A DNA stretch of 64,000 nt from Acidobacteriota bacterium (GCA_029776225.1 JAKOTR010000091.1:1-64000), one strand, 5' to 3'. Shown: positions 1 through 9,416, counted from the first letter of the stretch. Numbers and translations: made by a program. Notes: generated from the sequence alone by a model not told the origin.

Positions 1-1
1 G

Positions 2-733
2 CGCACGCTTCCCAAGATGGACCTCATTCAGGTCTGCACCCGCGAAAACCGGGAGTACCTTCTTTCGTTTCTGCCGGGCATCGCCTCCCGGACCCAGGAC
101 GGGCTCCGCGCGGGCGTCGACACCTCCCGTTACGAATTCCGCGCGGACGGCCGCGAGCCGGAAACGATGCTTTTCCTCGGCAGCTTCCGCCATCTGCCGA
201 ATCAGTTGGCGCTCAACTGGTTTATTCGCGCGGTGCTGCCGCTGGTGCTGGAACAGCGCCCCGGAGCACGGCTTGTGGTGGTGGGCTCCGAGCCGCCGCC
301 GCGCCACAGGCTGCCTCCCTCGGACGCCATCGAGCTTCGCGGCTATGTCGAAGATATCCGCGAGCCGCTGTCGCGTTACGCGGTGTTCGTGTGCCCGGTT
401 TTGAGCGGCTCCGGCGTGCGTGTGAAACTCCTGGAAGCGTTCGCCGCCGGCATCCCGGCCGTTTCGACGCGCCTGGGAGCCGAGGGCCTGGCAAGGAAGG
501 ACGGCGAGTTCTGCGCGCTCGCCGACGATCCCGCCGAATTCGCCCGCAAAATACTCGCGCTGTTTGATAATCCCGCCGCCGCGGCGCAGATGGCTTTGCG
601 CGCCCGCAAGGAAGTCGAAGAGAACTGGGATGCCGCGGCGATCACGCGCAAGCTCGTTGCCAGCTATTACGAGGCGCTGGCGCGCAAGCGCGGCCGGGCT
701 GCAAAGGCTGCGGCGGCCACCCCCGTATCCTGA
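2..733 (+). CDS. Glycosyltransferase family 4, 3' part (5' end outside window)
   Basis: The frame is open to the left edge, so this is the C-terminal 243 residues of a longer protein. It has the Rossmann-type donor-binding half of a GT-B (GT4) glycosyltransferase: LFLGSF near the start of that domain, GYVEDIREPLSRY, then the acceptor/donor region GSGVRVKLLEAFAAGIPAVS followed by LGAEGL. These are the usual landmarks for nucleotide-sugar binding in this family. It probably adds sugars to an extracellular or surface polysaccharide, acting in the cytoplasm. It lies upstream of a GT39-like membrane transferase and the exosortase pair, which fits an envelope-polysaccharide setting. The family call is firm; the sugar and the linkage cannot be read. 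Confidence 0.85.
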   Translation, partial: RTLPKMDLIQVCTRENREYLLSFLPGIASRTQDGLRAGVDTSRYEFRADGREPETMLFLGSFRHLPNQLALNWFIRAVLPLVLEQRPGARLVVVGSEPPPRHRLPPSDAIELRGYVEDIREPLSRYAVFVCPVLSGSGVRVKLLEAFAAGIPAVSTRLGAEGLARKDGEFCALADDPAEFARKILALFDNPAAAAQMALRARKEVEENWDAAAITRKLVASYYEALARKRGRAAKAAAATPVS

Positions 734-1151
734 AGCGGCTTCCCTTCCGCCGCCCCGCGCCTCAAATACCTCGGCAGAAAAATCGCCCTTCAGCGCTTGT
801 CCCCACAGTCCAGGGAAGTCAACTCTCGTGGAGGCTGGAGATTCCACCCACTCGCGCAAGACTCCACTGGCGAAGCCCTCAGGGCGAGGCTCTCAGAATG
901 GACGCTCGCAAACGGCTGTCTGCAAATCTAAAGCTCCGCACACGACCAAGAAACGAGGGAAACCACTTCTTACTTGAACTTGGGATTTCGAGGTGCTATA
1001 TAAACGATCTGCTCGGTTGCCCGCCATGAGAGGCGCCAGTCGAGGATTGATGCCCACCCGGATCATTCGAGCGTACGGCCACGCGGTTTTCACGTGGTCG
1101 TGGCAACCGCCCGCATTGCCAACACCAGCCCATATTCGGTCAGTGGCCGGC
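734..1151. other. Intergenic stretch, no gene recognised
   Basis: About 420 bases between two plus-strand glycosyltransferase genes. I see no coding pattern, clear terminator or RNA gene. Open frames run through it but look like chance frames in GC-rich DNA. The frame of the downstream gene extends back to about 993, but that extension reads as low-complexity basic sequence rather than protein. Confidence 0.5.
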
Positions 1152-2711
1152 ATGAACAATCAGCGTCTTGAACAAGGTTTTCTGGTCTGCACAGCCATGC
1201 TTGCGTTTTTTGTGGTGGTCGCGCGCGCATCGATCCAGGCGATCACAATTGACGAAGCGGATTCCTACCTCATCTGGGCGGCGAGGCCGTCGCCGTCGCA
1301 TTGGGAACCCGCTTCGAACAACCATGTCCTGAACTCCCTACTTGTACGCCTCTTCACATCGGTGCTGGGGCCCTCCCATCTTACGATTCGCATTCCATCG
1401 CTCATCGGCGCAGCTCTTTACATTTCCGCCGCCTTCGCGCTTTCGAGACTCATAACTGATCGGATCCTCCTTCGCTGGTCGCTCTTTGTGTGTCTGGTCT
1501 ACAACCCGTTTGTGCTCGATTACCTCGTGGCTGCCAGGGGTTACAGCATGGCTCTCGGCTTTCTGATGTCCGCTCTCGCCGCCACGGCGCACTGGCACCT
1601 TGCGGACCATGCCGCCGGCGTTTCAGTGATTCGGGGTTGCATTATTTCTTCGCTGTGCCTTGCGCTGTCGTTCGCATCGAACTTCTCTTTTGGATTTGTC
1701 AACTCCGCCGCTCTGCTTGGAATCATGCTTCTGGCGTGGCGGAAGCTGAGAGATCCACATTGTTCTTTGAAAAATGGCGCTACCCCTGTGAGCCTCAGCC
1801 GGTTCCTGGCTGCCTGCATTCTCCCAGGCCTGATTGTTACGCTGTTCCTGTCTGCGTCCGTGGTCCTTGCCTTTCCTAAGAACGAGCTCTGGTATGGAGC
1901 GACGTCACTTCTGGAAACTCTCCGCTCCGTCATCAGGTCGTCGCTGTACGAAGTGAACCCCCATATCGCCAATCCCATAGTCTACAAAGCCGCGTCTTTT
2001 CTGAAGCCACGTTTGTTCCCCGCGCTCGGCATGGTTGTGCTGTTGCAGATCCTCTTGATCGCCCGTGGTCGAGTCTGGCTCCGCGGGGGGCGGTCACAGC
2101 GGCTGATCGAGCTCGGCGCCGTTCTTGCCGGTATCCCCGTAGTTTCTCTGCTCGTTCACTGGCTGGCATTCAAGCTTTTTGATCTGCTCTTGCCCATGGA
2201 GCGGACCGTCCTCTACCTGGTCGCGTTCTGGTTTCTCACGGTCGGTATCGCAGCGGCTGTCCCCTTACCCTGGCGAGCCGGCAGGTTGGTTAGCGGCAGC
2301 TCGACTGTCGTTCTACTCTTGCTTGGGACTTACTTTCTGCTCTGCCTTCGGCTCACGTACTTCAAGGAGTGGAAGTGGAATGCCGATGCAAAGGACCTGT
2401 ACTCCACGATTGCTTTTTACAACCACAGGTATGACGTCCGGGATGTCATCACGAGCTGGCGTTTCACGTCGGTCTTAAATTTCTATCGCACTCTCTCCGG
2501 CAAGGAGACGTTCGGAGAGTTCACGTCCACCGATCAATATCCTCCCGGTAAGAAGGTGTATGTGTTGCTCTACCCGTTCGACGCAGAATTTGTTGCCAAG
2601 AACGGCCTGAAAGTTGTTTACCACGGTGAGACTTCTGACGCTGTCGTCGCAGTCAGTCCCGAGCTGGAATTAGCAACGCAGTGCAAGGCGGCGTCTTCTC
2701 CTGCTTTTTGA
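1152..2711 (+). CDS. GT39-like polytopic membrane glycosyltransferase
   Basis: 519-residue integral membrane protein. After a first membrane segment (about residues 8-27) comes ITIDEADSYLIWAA; the acidic DE pair in the first extracytoplasmic loop is the catalytic hallmark of GT39/ArnT/PMT-type transferases that use polyprenyl-phosphate sugars. About ten further hydrophobic segments follow, with a soluble C-terminal part of about 110 residues. The ATG at 1152 is preferred because the upstream extension in this frame looks non-coding. Ribosome-site support is weak. Bases and codons look less GC-rich than in the neighbours, which may indicate transfer. It would act on the outer face of the inner membrane; acceptor and sugar are unknown. 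Confidence 0.7.
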   Translation: MNNQRLEQGFLVCTAMLAFFVVVARASIQAITIDEADSYLIWAARPSPSHWEPASNNHVLNSLLVRLFTSVLGPSHLTIRIPSLIGAALYISAAFALSRLITDRILLRWSLFVCLVYNPFVLDYLVAARGYSMALGFLMSALAATAHWHLADHAAGVSVIRGCIISSLCLALSFASNFSFGFVNSAALLGIMLLAWRKLRDPHCSLKNGATPVSLSRFLAACILPGLIVTLFLSASVVLAFPKNELWYGATSLLETLRSVIRSSLYEVNPHIANPIVYKAASFLKPRLFPALGMVVLLQILLIARGRVWLRGGRSQRLIELGAVLAGIPVVSLLVHWLAFKLFDLLLPMERTVLYLVAFWFLTVGIAAAVPLPWRAGRLVSGSSTVVLLLLGTYFLLCLRLTYFKEWKWNADAKDLYSTIAFYNHRYDVRDVITSWRFTSVLNFYRTLSGKETFGEFTSTDQYPPGKKVYVLLYPFDAEFVAKNGLKVVYHGETSDAVVAVSPELELATQCKAASSPAF

Positions 2712-2945
2712 CATGTTTGTCCCGGAATACAGCGCATCATCCACCGCCTTAACCGCCGCTGAATCCCCGGGTACTCCTCTAGCGGAGAATGCTGGCGAGT
2801 TCTTGGGCGCGCCTTTGAGACCGCAACCTACCGCAACGTATCGCCGGATGAGGCTCGCTTGCTCGATAGAGTCCTTGACGCTGTATGCATCCGGTTTCAG
2901 TGGCCAAGATGAAGTGCCGGCCTTGCCGCCCCGGCGCGCAGCCGC

Positions 2946-3614
2946 TCACGACGGCAAATACTGCTTGAGCGTCGTAAAAAATGACTGCACGAACTGCTCG
3001 GCCGTTTTCGTTGCCGTCTCCGTTTCATCCGCGATTACCGGCACCACCACGCGCACCAGCGCCGTATCCGTGCGGTTGTACCGTATGGCATCGGCGATCA
3101 TGTACAGCCGTGCCAGGTACTCGCTGGCGATGATGCGGTCGCGCGATTGGTACCAGTAGAGCACTACGCTTTGCTCTTCGCCCTTGGCTACAACGTACCG
3201 GTTCACGCGGATCGGCTCCTCCACTCCCGGCACCTTGATCGTCAGAAAGTCCGATTCCGACGGCACCCATCCCGATCCCGGCAGGCAATTTTTCGGTGAG
3301 TGCGGCGCCTGGCCGGTGCGCTGCGACTTGAAGTAGGCCACGAAGAGGTGGGCGGCGCGCCCTTCGGCGGGATTGTAGTAAGTGCGCGTCAGCAGGTCGT
3401 CGGCCTTCAGCACGTCCCGGACTTCCTTTTCGACCACGCCCTCCTGGACCATTCCCCACGACCCCAGTTGAACCGGGAAACTTGCCAGCGGACGCGCTAG
3501 CGGCACCTCTTCCCGCCGCGACACCGCGTACAATCCCAACGTCTGCAGCACCAGCAGCACAGTGGCCGCCTGCACCGCTCTGTTCTTCAGGAAGCCGAAG
3601 CTAGTTTTTGCCAT
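2946..3614 (-). CDS. epsI: Exosortase-associated protein EpsI
   Basis: 222 residues, with an N-terminal membrane segment (about residues 13-30) and an EpsI domain. The family block HSPKNCLPGSGW is present near residue 105, followed by the strand-rich region ending in VVLYWYQSRDR. EpsI-family proteins accompany exosortases, either as a separate gene or fused to the exosortase C-terminus, and probably sit at the periplasmic face of the inner membrane. The start codon overlaps the end of the exosortase gene by 14 bases, so the two are translationally coupled. The precise biochemical role of EpsI is not established; family membership is clear. Confidence 0.93.
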   Translation of the reverse strand: MAKTSFGFLKNRAVQAATVLLVLQTLGLYAVSRREEVPLARPLASFPVQLGSWGMVQEGVVEKEVRDVLKADDLLTRTYYNPAEGRAAHLFVAYFKSQRTGQAPHSPKNCLPGSGWVPSESDFLTIKVPGVEEPIRVNRYVVAKGEEQSVVLYWYQSRDRIIASEYLARLYMIADAIRYNRTDTALVRVVVPVIADETETATKTAEQFVQSFFTTLKQYLPS

Positions 3615-4488
3615 GAAAGAGCCTGTAGATCCGGTTGATTACCCAGTGCGCCGCGATCATGATCGCCAGCGCCACCATGAAAATCACCCAGCCCGAAGCG
3701 GTATGGAAAATTCCCTCGGCTAGTTCCGGGTCGACTTCGCTCGCCAGCCCGGTCATCGTAACGCGGCTCGCGTTGGCCACAATGGCAATCGGCACCGTAC
3801 ATACCAGCAGGGCAAACCGCATCCACACCTTGCGGTCGAAGAAGTACGAGTACACGAGGGATAGGAATGAAAGAGTCAGCAGCGAGCGTATGCCGCTGCA
3901 GGCCTCCACGACCGATAGCCGCTGCGTGGCCAGTTCCAGAATGTTCCCCTCGCGCAGCACCGGCACGCCGAGCAGCGCCAGCGCCGCCTCCGCCAGCCGG
4001 CTGGCCAGCAACTGGAACTTGAAGGTGATATGGGTGTAGATGATCGCCGGGATCGGGACCATGAAAAACAGCAGGAACAGCGGGAACGCCAGGATTCGCA
4101 GCGCGTGTGTGCCGGCCGCGAGCAGTATCACGCCCGCCAGCGAAATAATAAACGCGGTCCGAGCCAGGAACAGCTCCGCGCCGAGCGTGGCGAAGTAGAG
4201 CTGCCCCGCGCCCCAGGCGAGCACGGCCAGCCCCCACCAGTTCGGAGCCGGCTTCAATGCTGTAAGTTCGTCGCGGCGCTGCCAGGCAATGTAGCCCGCC
4301 ACCAGCGGAACGAAGAAGCCGTGCCCCATGTCGTCGTCCACCATCCACTGCTGCACCAACCGGGTTAGTACAGGCGCGTAACAAAGAAGCAAGAGCGCGC
4401 CGAACCAGATCACCGCCCCCCACGGCAGACTCTTGGTTGCGGCGGCCGCCGGCGCCTCTTCCCGCGTTGAATTGATCCCTGGCACCAT
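3601..4488 (-). CDS. xrt: Exosortase (PEP-CTERM sorting transpeptidase)
   Basis: 295-residue protein with about eight membrane segments, belonging to the exosortase family. The three invariant catalytic residues are visible: Cys197 in VEACSGIRS, Arg242 in NASRV and His262 in FHTASGW. Exosortases cleave proteins carrying a C-terminal PEP-CTERM signal at the inner membrane, probably linking them to an exported glycan or lipid. The ATG at 4488 is chosen over the upstream in-frame ATG at 4545 because a GGAG lies eight bases before it. It forms an operon with epsI. At least one candidate substrate, with a PEPSTW tail, lies in this window at 20065-20802. The exosortase subtype cannot be assigned by eye. 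Confidence 0.95.
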   Translation of the reverse strand: MVPGINSTREEAPAAAATKSLPWGAVIWFGALLLLCYAPVLTRLVQQWMVDDDMGHGFFVPLVAGYIAWQRRDELTALKPAPNWWGLAVLAWGAGQLYFATLGAELFLARTAFIISLAGVILLAAGTHALRILAFPLFLLFFMVPIPAIIYTHITFKFQLLASRLAEAALALLGVPVLREGNILELATQRLSVVEACSGIRSLLTLSFLSLVYSYFFDRKVWMRFALLVCTVPIAIVANASRVTMTGLASEVDPELAEGIFHTASGWVIFMVALAIMIAAHWVINRIYRLFHGKN

Positions 4489-4640
4489 GGGTGACTCCAG
4501 TAAAGCACAACAATTTTGGCAGAGGCAACGAGCTAAGCTCTTCAACCCATACGGGCCTTACAGTACGATTCGTGCCGATCGCAACGGGCCGCCGGACCCC
4601 CGGGTTTCTACGGACTTCTTACAACAACTAGAATGGGAGT

Positions 4641-6398
4641 GTGCGTCTCCTCTGCTGTCTTCTTGCCGCGGGGGTCCTCTGCGCGGGGGTCCCAACTCTC
4701 CCGCTGAAGGACATCCGGCCCGGTATGAAGGGCATCGGGAAGACCGTTTTTTCGGGCAGTCGTATCGACGAATTTCAGGTCGAGATACTCGGGATTCTGG
4801 AAAACGTCGGCCCCAGGCAGTCCCTCATTTTGGCGAAATTATCCGGTGGTCCGCTGGCTCAGACGGGAATTCTGCAAGGGATGAGCGGCAGCCCGGTCTA
4901 CATCGACGGCAAGCTGATCGGGGCCGTCGCCTTGGGTTTCGAATACTCCAAGGAGCCCATTGCGGGCATCCGCCCGATCGAGGAGATGCTTCAGGTCACC
5001 CGCGCGCCGGCGCCCGCCCGCCGCATCGCCGCCCTGCCCTGGGATGGCAAACTCGACAGCCTCCTGCCGCCCGCAGAGAACGTACTTGCCCCCGGCGGCG
5101 CCCGCCTGGTCAATATTGCCACGCCGGTCTCCTTCGGCGGATTCACCCGCGCCACCATAGAGCATTTTGCCCCGCAGCTTCGTTCGCTGGGGCTTGAACC
5201 CTTGCAGGGCGCCGGAGGGGGCGGCAACCCAGGTACAACGCTCGGCGATCCGGCCGCGTTGCAGCCCGGCTCGATGATCACCGTGCAGCTTTTGTCGGGC
5301 GACATGAGCGTGGGCGCCGACGGCACCGTTACCTGCATCGACAACGGCCAGGTCTACGCTTTCGGCCACCGCTTTCTCTCGATCGGAACAACCGATCTGC
5401 CCTTCGCGCGCGCCGAGGTCCTCACCCTCCTGCCCACCTATAACAGCTCGTTCAAGATTTCCACCGCCCGCGAGTGGGTGGGCACGATCACGCAGGACAG
5501 CAGCACGGCCATAGCGGGGCAACTGGGGCGCATGGCCGCGATGGTGCCCGTCTCCATCCGCGTGCGGAGCCACGGCGCGGTTCAAAGGTCAGACACCTAC
5601 CAGATGCGGATGGTCAATGACCGGGTGCTCTCCCCGTTTCTGCTTCAGATGGCCGTCTTTTCGGCCATCGACGCCACCGAGCGCTCGATTGGGGATTCGA
5701 GCTTCAGCATCACGGGCGAACTTGAATTCGAGACGGGCGCTGCGCCGCTCAAAATCGAGAATATGTACGCGGGGGATTTCAACCTCCCGGCCCAGGTCTC
5801 GATGGCGGCCGCCGTGCCCCTGGCTTATGCCATGCAGAGCGGCTTCGACTCGCTGCGGCTCAAGCGCGTAGCGCTCGACATTGCTTCGTTCCCCGAAAAG
5901 CGGCGGCTGCAAATCGACCAGGTCTGGACCTCGAAGCGCGAGGTGCGGCCGGGCGAGAGCGTGGAGATCACCGTGGTGCTGACCGGTGAGAATGCGGCCG
6001 AAGTCACGCGGAAGGTCACCTACCAGGTGCCCGTGGGAGCACCCACCGGGCCTCTGTACTTTTCCGCCGCTGACGCCAACACAATCAATCTCACCGACTA
6101 CAGGCAGATGATGTCCGCGCCGCCTAAGACCGCCGCGCAGCTCGTTTCGTTCCTGAACAGGCTCAGGCGGAACACCAAGGCCTATCTCCGCGTGTGGCGC
6201 GCCGAGCCGTCCTATGACGTGGGTGGCGAGCCCCTGCCCGGCCCGCCGCCATCCCTGGCCCTGATTCTGGCGCGGTCGCAAAGCTCGCTCGCCGGCTTGC
6301 CGGCGCCGGCTCACTCCCGGGTGGCGGAATTCGAGATCGACGCGGGCGATGTGGTCGTCAGCGGATCGAAGACAATTCAGGTGGAAGTGAAAGAATGA
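4641..6398 (+). CDS. Exported SpoIVB-type (S55) peptidase-domain protein
   Basis: 585 residues from a GTG start, with a signal peptide (about residues 1-17). The first half matches the SpoIVB peptidase S55 domain: DIRPGMKGIGKTVFSG near residue 24, then LQGMSGSPVYIDGKLIGAV at about 78-96. The serine in GMSGSP is the expected nucleophile (Ser84 by family analogy). A second domain block, YAFGHRFLSIGTTDLPFARA, is also typical. The C-terminal third is a beta-rich region of unknown role. In Bacillus this peptidase signals during sporulation, but acidobacteria do not sporulate, so a different envelope role is likely. The stop overlaps the next start (ATGA at 6395), coupling it to the beta-propeller gene. 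Confidence 0.88.
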   Translation: MRLLCCLLAAGVLCAGVPTLPLKDIRPGMKGIGKTVFSGSRIDEFQVEILGILENVGPRQSLILAKLSGGPLAQTGILQGMSGSPVYIDGKLIGAVALGFEYSKEPIAGIRPIEEMLQVTRAPAPARRIAALPWDGKLDSLLPPAENVLAPGGARLVNIATPVSFGGFTRATIEHFAPQLRSLGLEPLQGAGGGGNPGTTLGDPAALQPGSMITVQLLSGDMSVGADGTVTCIDNGQVYAFGHRFLSIGTTDLPFARAEVLTLLPTYNSSFKISTAREWVGTITQDSSTAIAGQLGRMAAMVPVSIRVRSHGAVQRSDTYQMRMVNDRVLSPFLLQMAVFSAIDATERSIGDSSFSITGELEFETGAAPLKIENMYAGDFNLPAQVSMAAAVPLAYAMQSGFDSLRLKRVALDIASFPEKRRLQIDQVWTSKREVRPGESVEITVVLTGENAAEVTRKVTYQVPVGAPTGPLYFSAADANTINLTDYRQMMSAPPKTAAQLVSFLNRLRRNTKAYLRVWRAEPSYDVGGEPLPGPPPSLALILARSQSSLAGLPAPAHSRVAEFEIDAGDVVVSGSKTIQVEVKE

Positions 6399-8641
6399 AC
6401 AAAGTTTTCCTGGCGGCTTTCGCGGGCGTGCTGGCAGCGCTTGCCGCTCCCCTGCGCGCTTCTTCCCCTACGGCGTGGGAGATGAACACCTTCCGCGATT
6501 TCGCCGCCGGCCGCCTTAACAACATTTCGCTCACCCGCGATGGCCGGCTCCTTCTGGCGCCGAAGACCGAAACGCTGTTTGCCTCCGGTGAACCGATCAT
6601 CTGGAGCGTCGTGCAGGCGCCCGACGGCACGCTGTACGCCGCCACCGGCCACCGCGGCCGCGTCTACCGCATCGACCGCTCCGGCAAGGCTTCCCTGCTG
6701 TGGACCGCCGACGAACCCGAGGTGTTCGCTCTGGCCTTGGATTCCAAGGGCGTCCTCTACGCCGGAACGTCCCCGGACGGCAAGATCTACCGCATCGAAA
6801 ACGGGAACGCTACCGAGTACTTCGCGCCCGGCACGAAGTACATCTGGGCGCTGGCTTTCTCCCCCGACGGCGCTCTCTACGCCGGCACCGGCGACGACGG
6901 CCGCATCTTCCGCATCACGGCTGCCGGGAAGGGCGAGGTCTGGTACGAAACCGGGCAATCGCACGTCACCTGTCTGGCGTTCGATTCACAGGGCCGCCTG
7001 CTGGCCGGGAGCGAACCGAACGGCATCCTCTATCGCATCACCGGCAAGGACAGGGCCTTTGTGCTGTACGACGCCAATCTTCCCGAGATCCGCTCGATCG
7101 TCCCCGGTCCCGATGGCGCCATCTACGCCGCCGCGCTTGGCGGGTCCATGACACGCCGCCCGCTCGGCGGCGTCACATCGTCTTACGGAGTCCCCGCGAG
7201 CGCCAGCGTCGCCACCAGTTACACCAGCATCACTGTGGAGGCGCAGGCGGGCATCGAGTTGAAGCCCAAGGCCGACGCGGCGAAGACGGTGCAAACGCCC
7301 GTCACGCCGGTTCAGACCCCCCAAATTCTCGATCTCACCGGCGCCGAAAAGTCGGCCATCTACCGCATCAATCCGGACAACACCGTCGAGAGCCTCTGGA
7401 GCTCGAAAGAAGAGAACGTCTACGACCTGCTGCTCTCCGGCGACCAAATCACCTTTTCTACCGATGGGCGCGGCCGCATTTATCGCCTCACGCCGGACCG
7501 GCAGACTACTTTGCTGGTTGAAACCGAAGAAGGCGAAACTCTGCGGCTGCTTTCCACGCCCTCCGGGCTGCTGGCCGCCACCGGGGATATGGGCAAGCTG
7601 TATCGCCTTGCCGGCGGGCAGGCCACCTCGGGCAGCTACGAATCGCCGGTGCATGACGCCAACTCGGTGGCCCGCTGGGGGCGCCTGAGCTGGCGCGCGG
7701 AAACGCCGCGGGGCAGCCGCATCGTATTCCGTACCCGCTCGGGCAATTCCGCCCGGCCCGACAAGACCTGGAGCGACTGGTCCGAGCCGCTCACCAACCC
7801 GGCGGGCTCGCCCATCCGCAGCCCGAACGCGCGCTACATTCAGTGGAAGGCCGAGTTCACCGGAACGGATCAGGCCGGGCCCGTGCTGGAAAGCGTTTCG
7901 CTGGCCTACCAGCCGCAGAACACGCCGCCGGTGGTGAAGAGCGTCACCGTGGTCGCCCAGCCCGGGACTTCGGCCGCGTCGAAAACCGCCGCCTCGCAGT
8001 CGCAAACCTCCTCCTCCTACAGCATCACCGTGACCGACACGGGCGAAACGGGCGCCGCCACCTCTAGCGGAACGCCCACGCAGAGCCTGAGCCGCTCGGG
8101 CTCCGACCAGCTTCAGATCGTCTGGCAAGCCGAGGACCCCGACAACGACCGCCTGGTTTACTCCGTCTACTTCCGCGGAGAAGGCGAACGCGAGTGGAAG
8201 CTGCTCAAGGATAACCTGACCGAGAACGCCTACATGCTGGACGCCGACTCGCTCGCCGACGGCCGCTACTGGTTCCGCGTGGTTGCCTCCGACAGCCCGG
8301 CCAACGCCCCTGGGACGGCCCGCGAGGCGGAGATGATCAGTTCGCCCACCCTCATCGATCACACGCCGCCGGTGGTCACCGCCGGGGCGCCTAAACGGAC
8401 CGGCTCGCGCGTTGAAATCGAAGTGGAAGCCGTGGACGCCGCCTCCCCGCTGCGCCGCGCCGAGTACTCGGTGGATGCCGGGCCCTGGGTGCCGATTGAA
8501 CCCGTCGAGGGCATCATCGATTCCGAGCGCGAGCGTTTTGTTGTCCGCCTGGACGATCTTGCCCCCGGAGAGCATCTCATCGTTTTCCGGGTTGTCGATT
8601 CGGCGGGCAACGCGGGCCTGGCCAAAGCGATCATTCGATAG
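6395..8641 (+). CDS. Exported beta-propeller protein with Ig/FnIII-like C-terminal domains
   Basis: 748 residues with a clear signal peptide (about residues 1-22, ending near LRASS). Residues about 40-410 contain repeated blades of the form DGTLYAATGHRGRVYRID, GVLYAGTSPDGKIYRIE and GALYAGTGDDGRIFRIT, typical of NHL/WD40-like propellers. From about 430 to the end there are beta-sandwich modules; VYFRGEGEREWKLLKDNLTE and the region ending VVDSAGNAG look like fibronectin/Ig repeats. A Ser/Thr-rich linker lies near residues 525-570. It is translationally coupled to the S55 protein upstream, so the two may act together outside the inner membrane, for example as a scaffold and its processing partner. 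No catalytic motif was seen. Confidence 0.8.
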   Translation: MNKVFLAAFAGVLAALAAPLRASSPTAWEMNTFRDFAAGRLNNISLTRDGRLLLAPKTETLFASGEPIIWSVVQAPDGTLYAATGHRGRVYRIDRSGKASLLWTADEPEVFALALDSKGVLYAGTSPDGKIYRIENGNATEYFAPGTKYIWALAFSPDGALYAGTGDDGRIFRITAAGKGEVWYETGQSHVTCLAFDSQGRLLAGSEPNGILYRITGKDRAFVLYDANLPEIRSIVPGPDGAIYAAALGGSMTRRPLGGVTSSYGVPASASVATSYTSITVEAQAGIELKPKADAAKTVQTPVTPVQTPQILDLTGAEKSAIYRINPDNTVESLWSSKEENVYDLLLSGDQITFSTDGRGRIYRLTPDRQTTLLVETEEGETLRLLSTPSGLLAATGDMGKLYRLAGGQATSGSYESPVHDANSVARWGRLSWRAETPRGSRIVFRTRSGNSARPDKTWSDWSEPLTNPAGSPIRSPNARYIQWKAEFTGTDQAGPVLESVSLAYQPQNTPPVVKSVTVVAQPGTSAASKTAASQSQTSSSYSITVTDTGETGAATSSGTPTQSLSRSGSDQLQIVWQAEDPDNDRLVYSVYFRGEGEREWKLLKDNLTENAYMLDADSLADGRYWFRVVASDSPANAPGTAREAEMISSPTLIDHTPPVVTAGAPKRTGSRVEIEVEAVDAASPLRRAEYSVDAGPWVPIEPVEGIIDSERERFVVRLDDLAPGEHLIVFRVVDSAGNAGLAKAIIR

Positions 8642-8671
8642 GATTGCTTTTCGCTTTTTGTTGAGGAGAGG

Positions 8672-8701
8672 AAAAACCTGCGCTTCCGGGGCGGGGTTTT
8701 T
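8672..8701 (+). terminator. Possible rho-independent terminator
   Basis: AAAAACC at 8672 can pair with GGTTTTT ending at 8701, enclosing a GC-rich loop and ending in a T-run. It follows the beta-propeller stop by about 30 bases. The loop is long and the stem A/T-rich, so support is moderate. Confidence 0.45.
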
Positions 8702-8848
8702 ACTCTTGATGAAGCGCGGGGGTTATGTGCCGGACAGGCTCAACGGACGTTCAACACTGCCGGCGCACGAACGGCCTCGGGCCAGGTATGCGCAAAAAAA
8801 CGCTGAAATCCGGCAGCCGGCAGGTTGCACTAAGTTTTCCAGAGCGAG

Positions 8849-9070
8849 TTACAGCCGGTCTTGCATATCGCGCGGACGCACTGTAAGAAAGTCGTCCTGA
8901 TCGTCAACAACGAACTCATCCTGGTACGGATTTTCTACGATGTCGCTCTCCGGGTTGATTTGTTTCTGCAACTTGCGCTCCTGTTTCCGTGCAGCCTTGG
9001 CTTGCCGCCGCTCCAACCGCAGTTGCTCTTTTTGACGTTTTTGGAAACTGGTTCTGCCGCGTCCTGCCAT
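8849..9070 (-). CDS. Small, highly basic conserved protein of unknown function
   Basis: 73 residues. The N-terminal half, about residues 5-40, is a charged helix rich in Arg, Lys and Gln (TSFQKRQKEQLRLERRQAKA), probably a single helix or coiled coil that binds nucleic acid or the ribosome. The C-terminal half is acidic (EFVVDDQDDF). The start at 9070 is preferred over the upstream ATG at 9154 because AAAGGAG lies just before it. From memory, short proteins beginning MxGRTSFQKRQKE recur in acidobacterial genomes without assigned function. It stands alone, divergent from the ThuA gene. Confidence 0.75.
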   Translation of the reverse strand: MAGRGRTSFQKRQKEQLRLERRQAKAARKQERKLQKQINPESDIVENPYQDEFVVDDQDDFLTVRPRDMQDRL

Positions 9071-9263
9071 AGCACACTCCTTTGGATCACGGCGCAAAAG
9101 CGCGCCGAATTGTTGTGCATCGCCGAAAACAGTCCGCGCCCGTCCACTTCGCAAAGGAAAGCATTCTACTCAGGAGCCCAACCCTACCACTCCTCTGCGG
9201 AGTGCGCGAATACGGAAGGAACAATTGCCGATTCCGGCGAAATGATAATACCGGACAAACTTA

Positions 9264-9272
9264 ATTATACCA
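9264..9272 (-). promoter_or_regulatory. Extended -10 promoter element for the small basic protein
   Basis: On the minus strand this reads TGGTATAAT, an exact extended -10 motif (TGnTATAAT). The -35 region is not recognisable, as is common with extended -10 promoters. It would give a leader of about 185 bases before the ATG at 9070. The surrounding intergenic stretch (9071-9416) otherwise shows nothing. Confidence 0.4.
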
Positions 9273-9416
9273 GATCGCCCCGGAAAAGCCCCTTTTCATC
9301 AATAATTGGACTGTTTTCAGTAACTTCAGCCTGCAGCGGCCGCCCGAAAACCGGCGGGAGAGTTGCCGCCGCCCCGGCAAAGCCATACGATAGTCTGGTT
9401 GCGGGAGCAGACTACG

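Noticed and set aside
993-1151. In-frame extension of the GT39-like gene upstream of 1152
   Set aside because: The extra 53 residues are basic and low-complexity and do not resemble a membrane protein N-terminus.
2713-3159. Open plus-strand frame of 148 aa
   Set aside because: It overlaps the epsI gene on the other strand and has no motif; a chance frame.
4433-5197. Open plus-strand frame of 254 aa
   Set aside because: It covers the exosortase promoter and the start of the S55 gene in a different frame, with no protein-like pattern.
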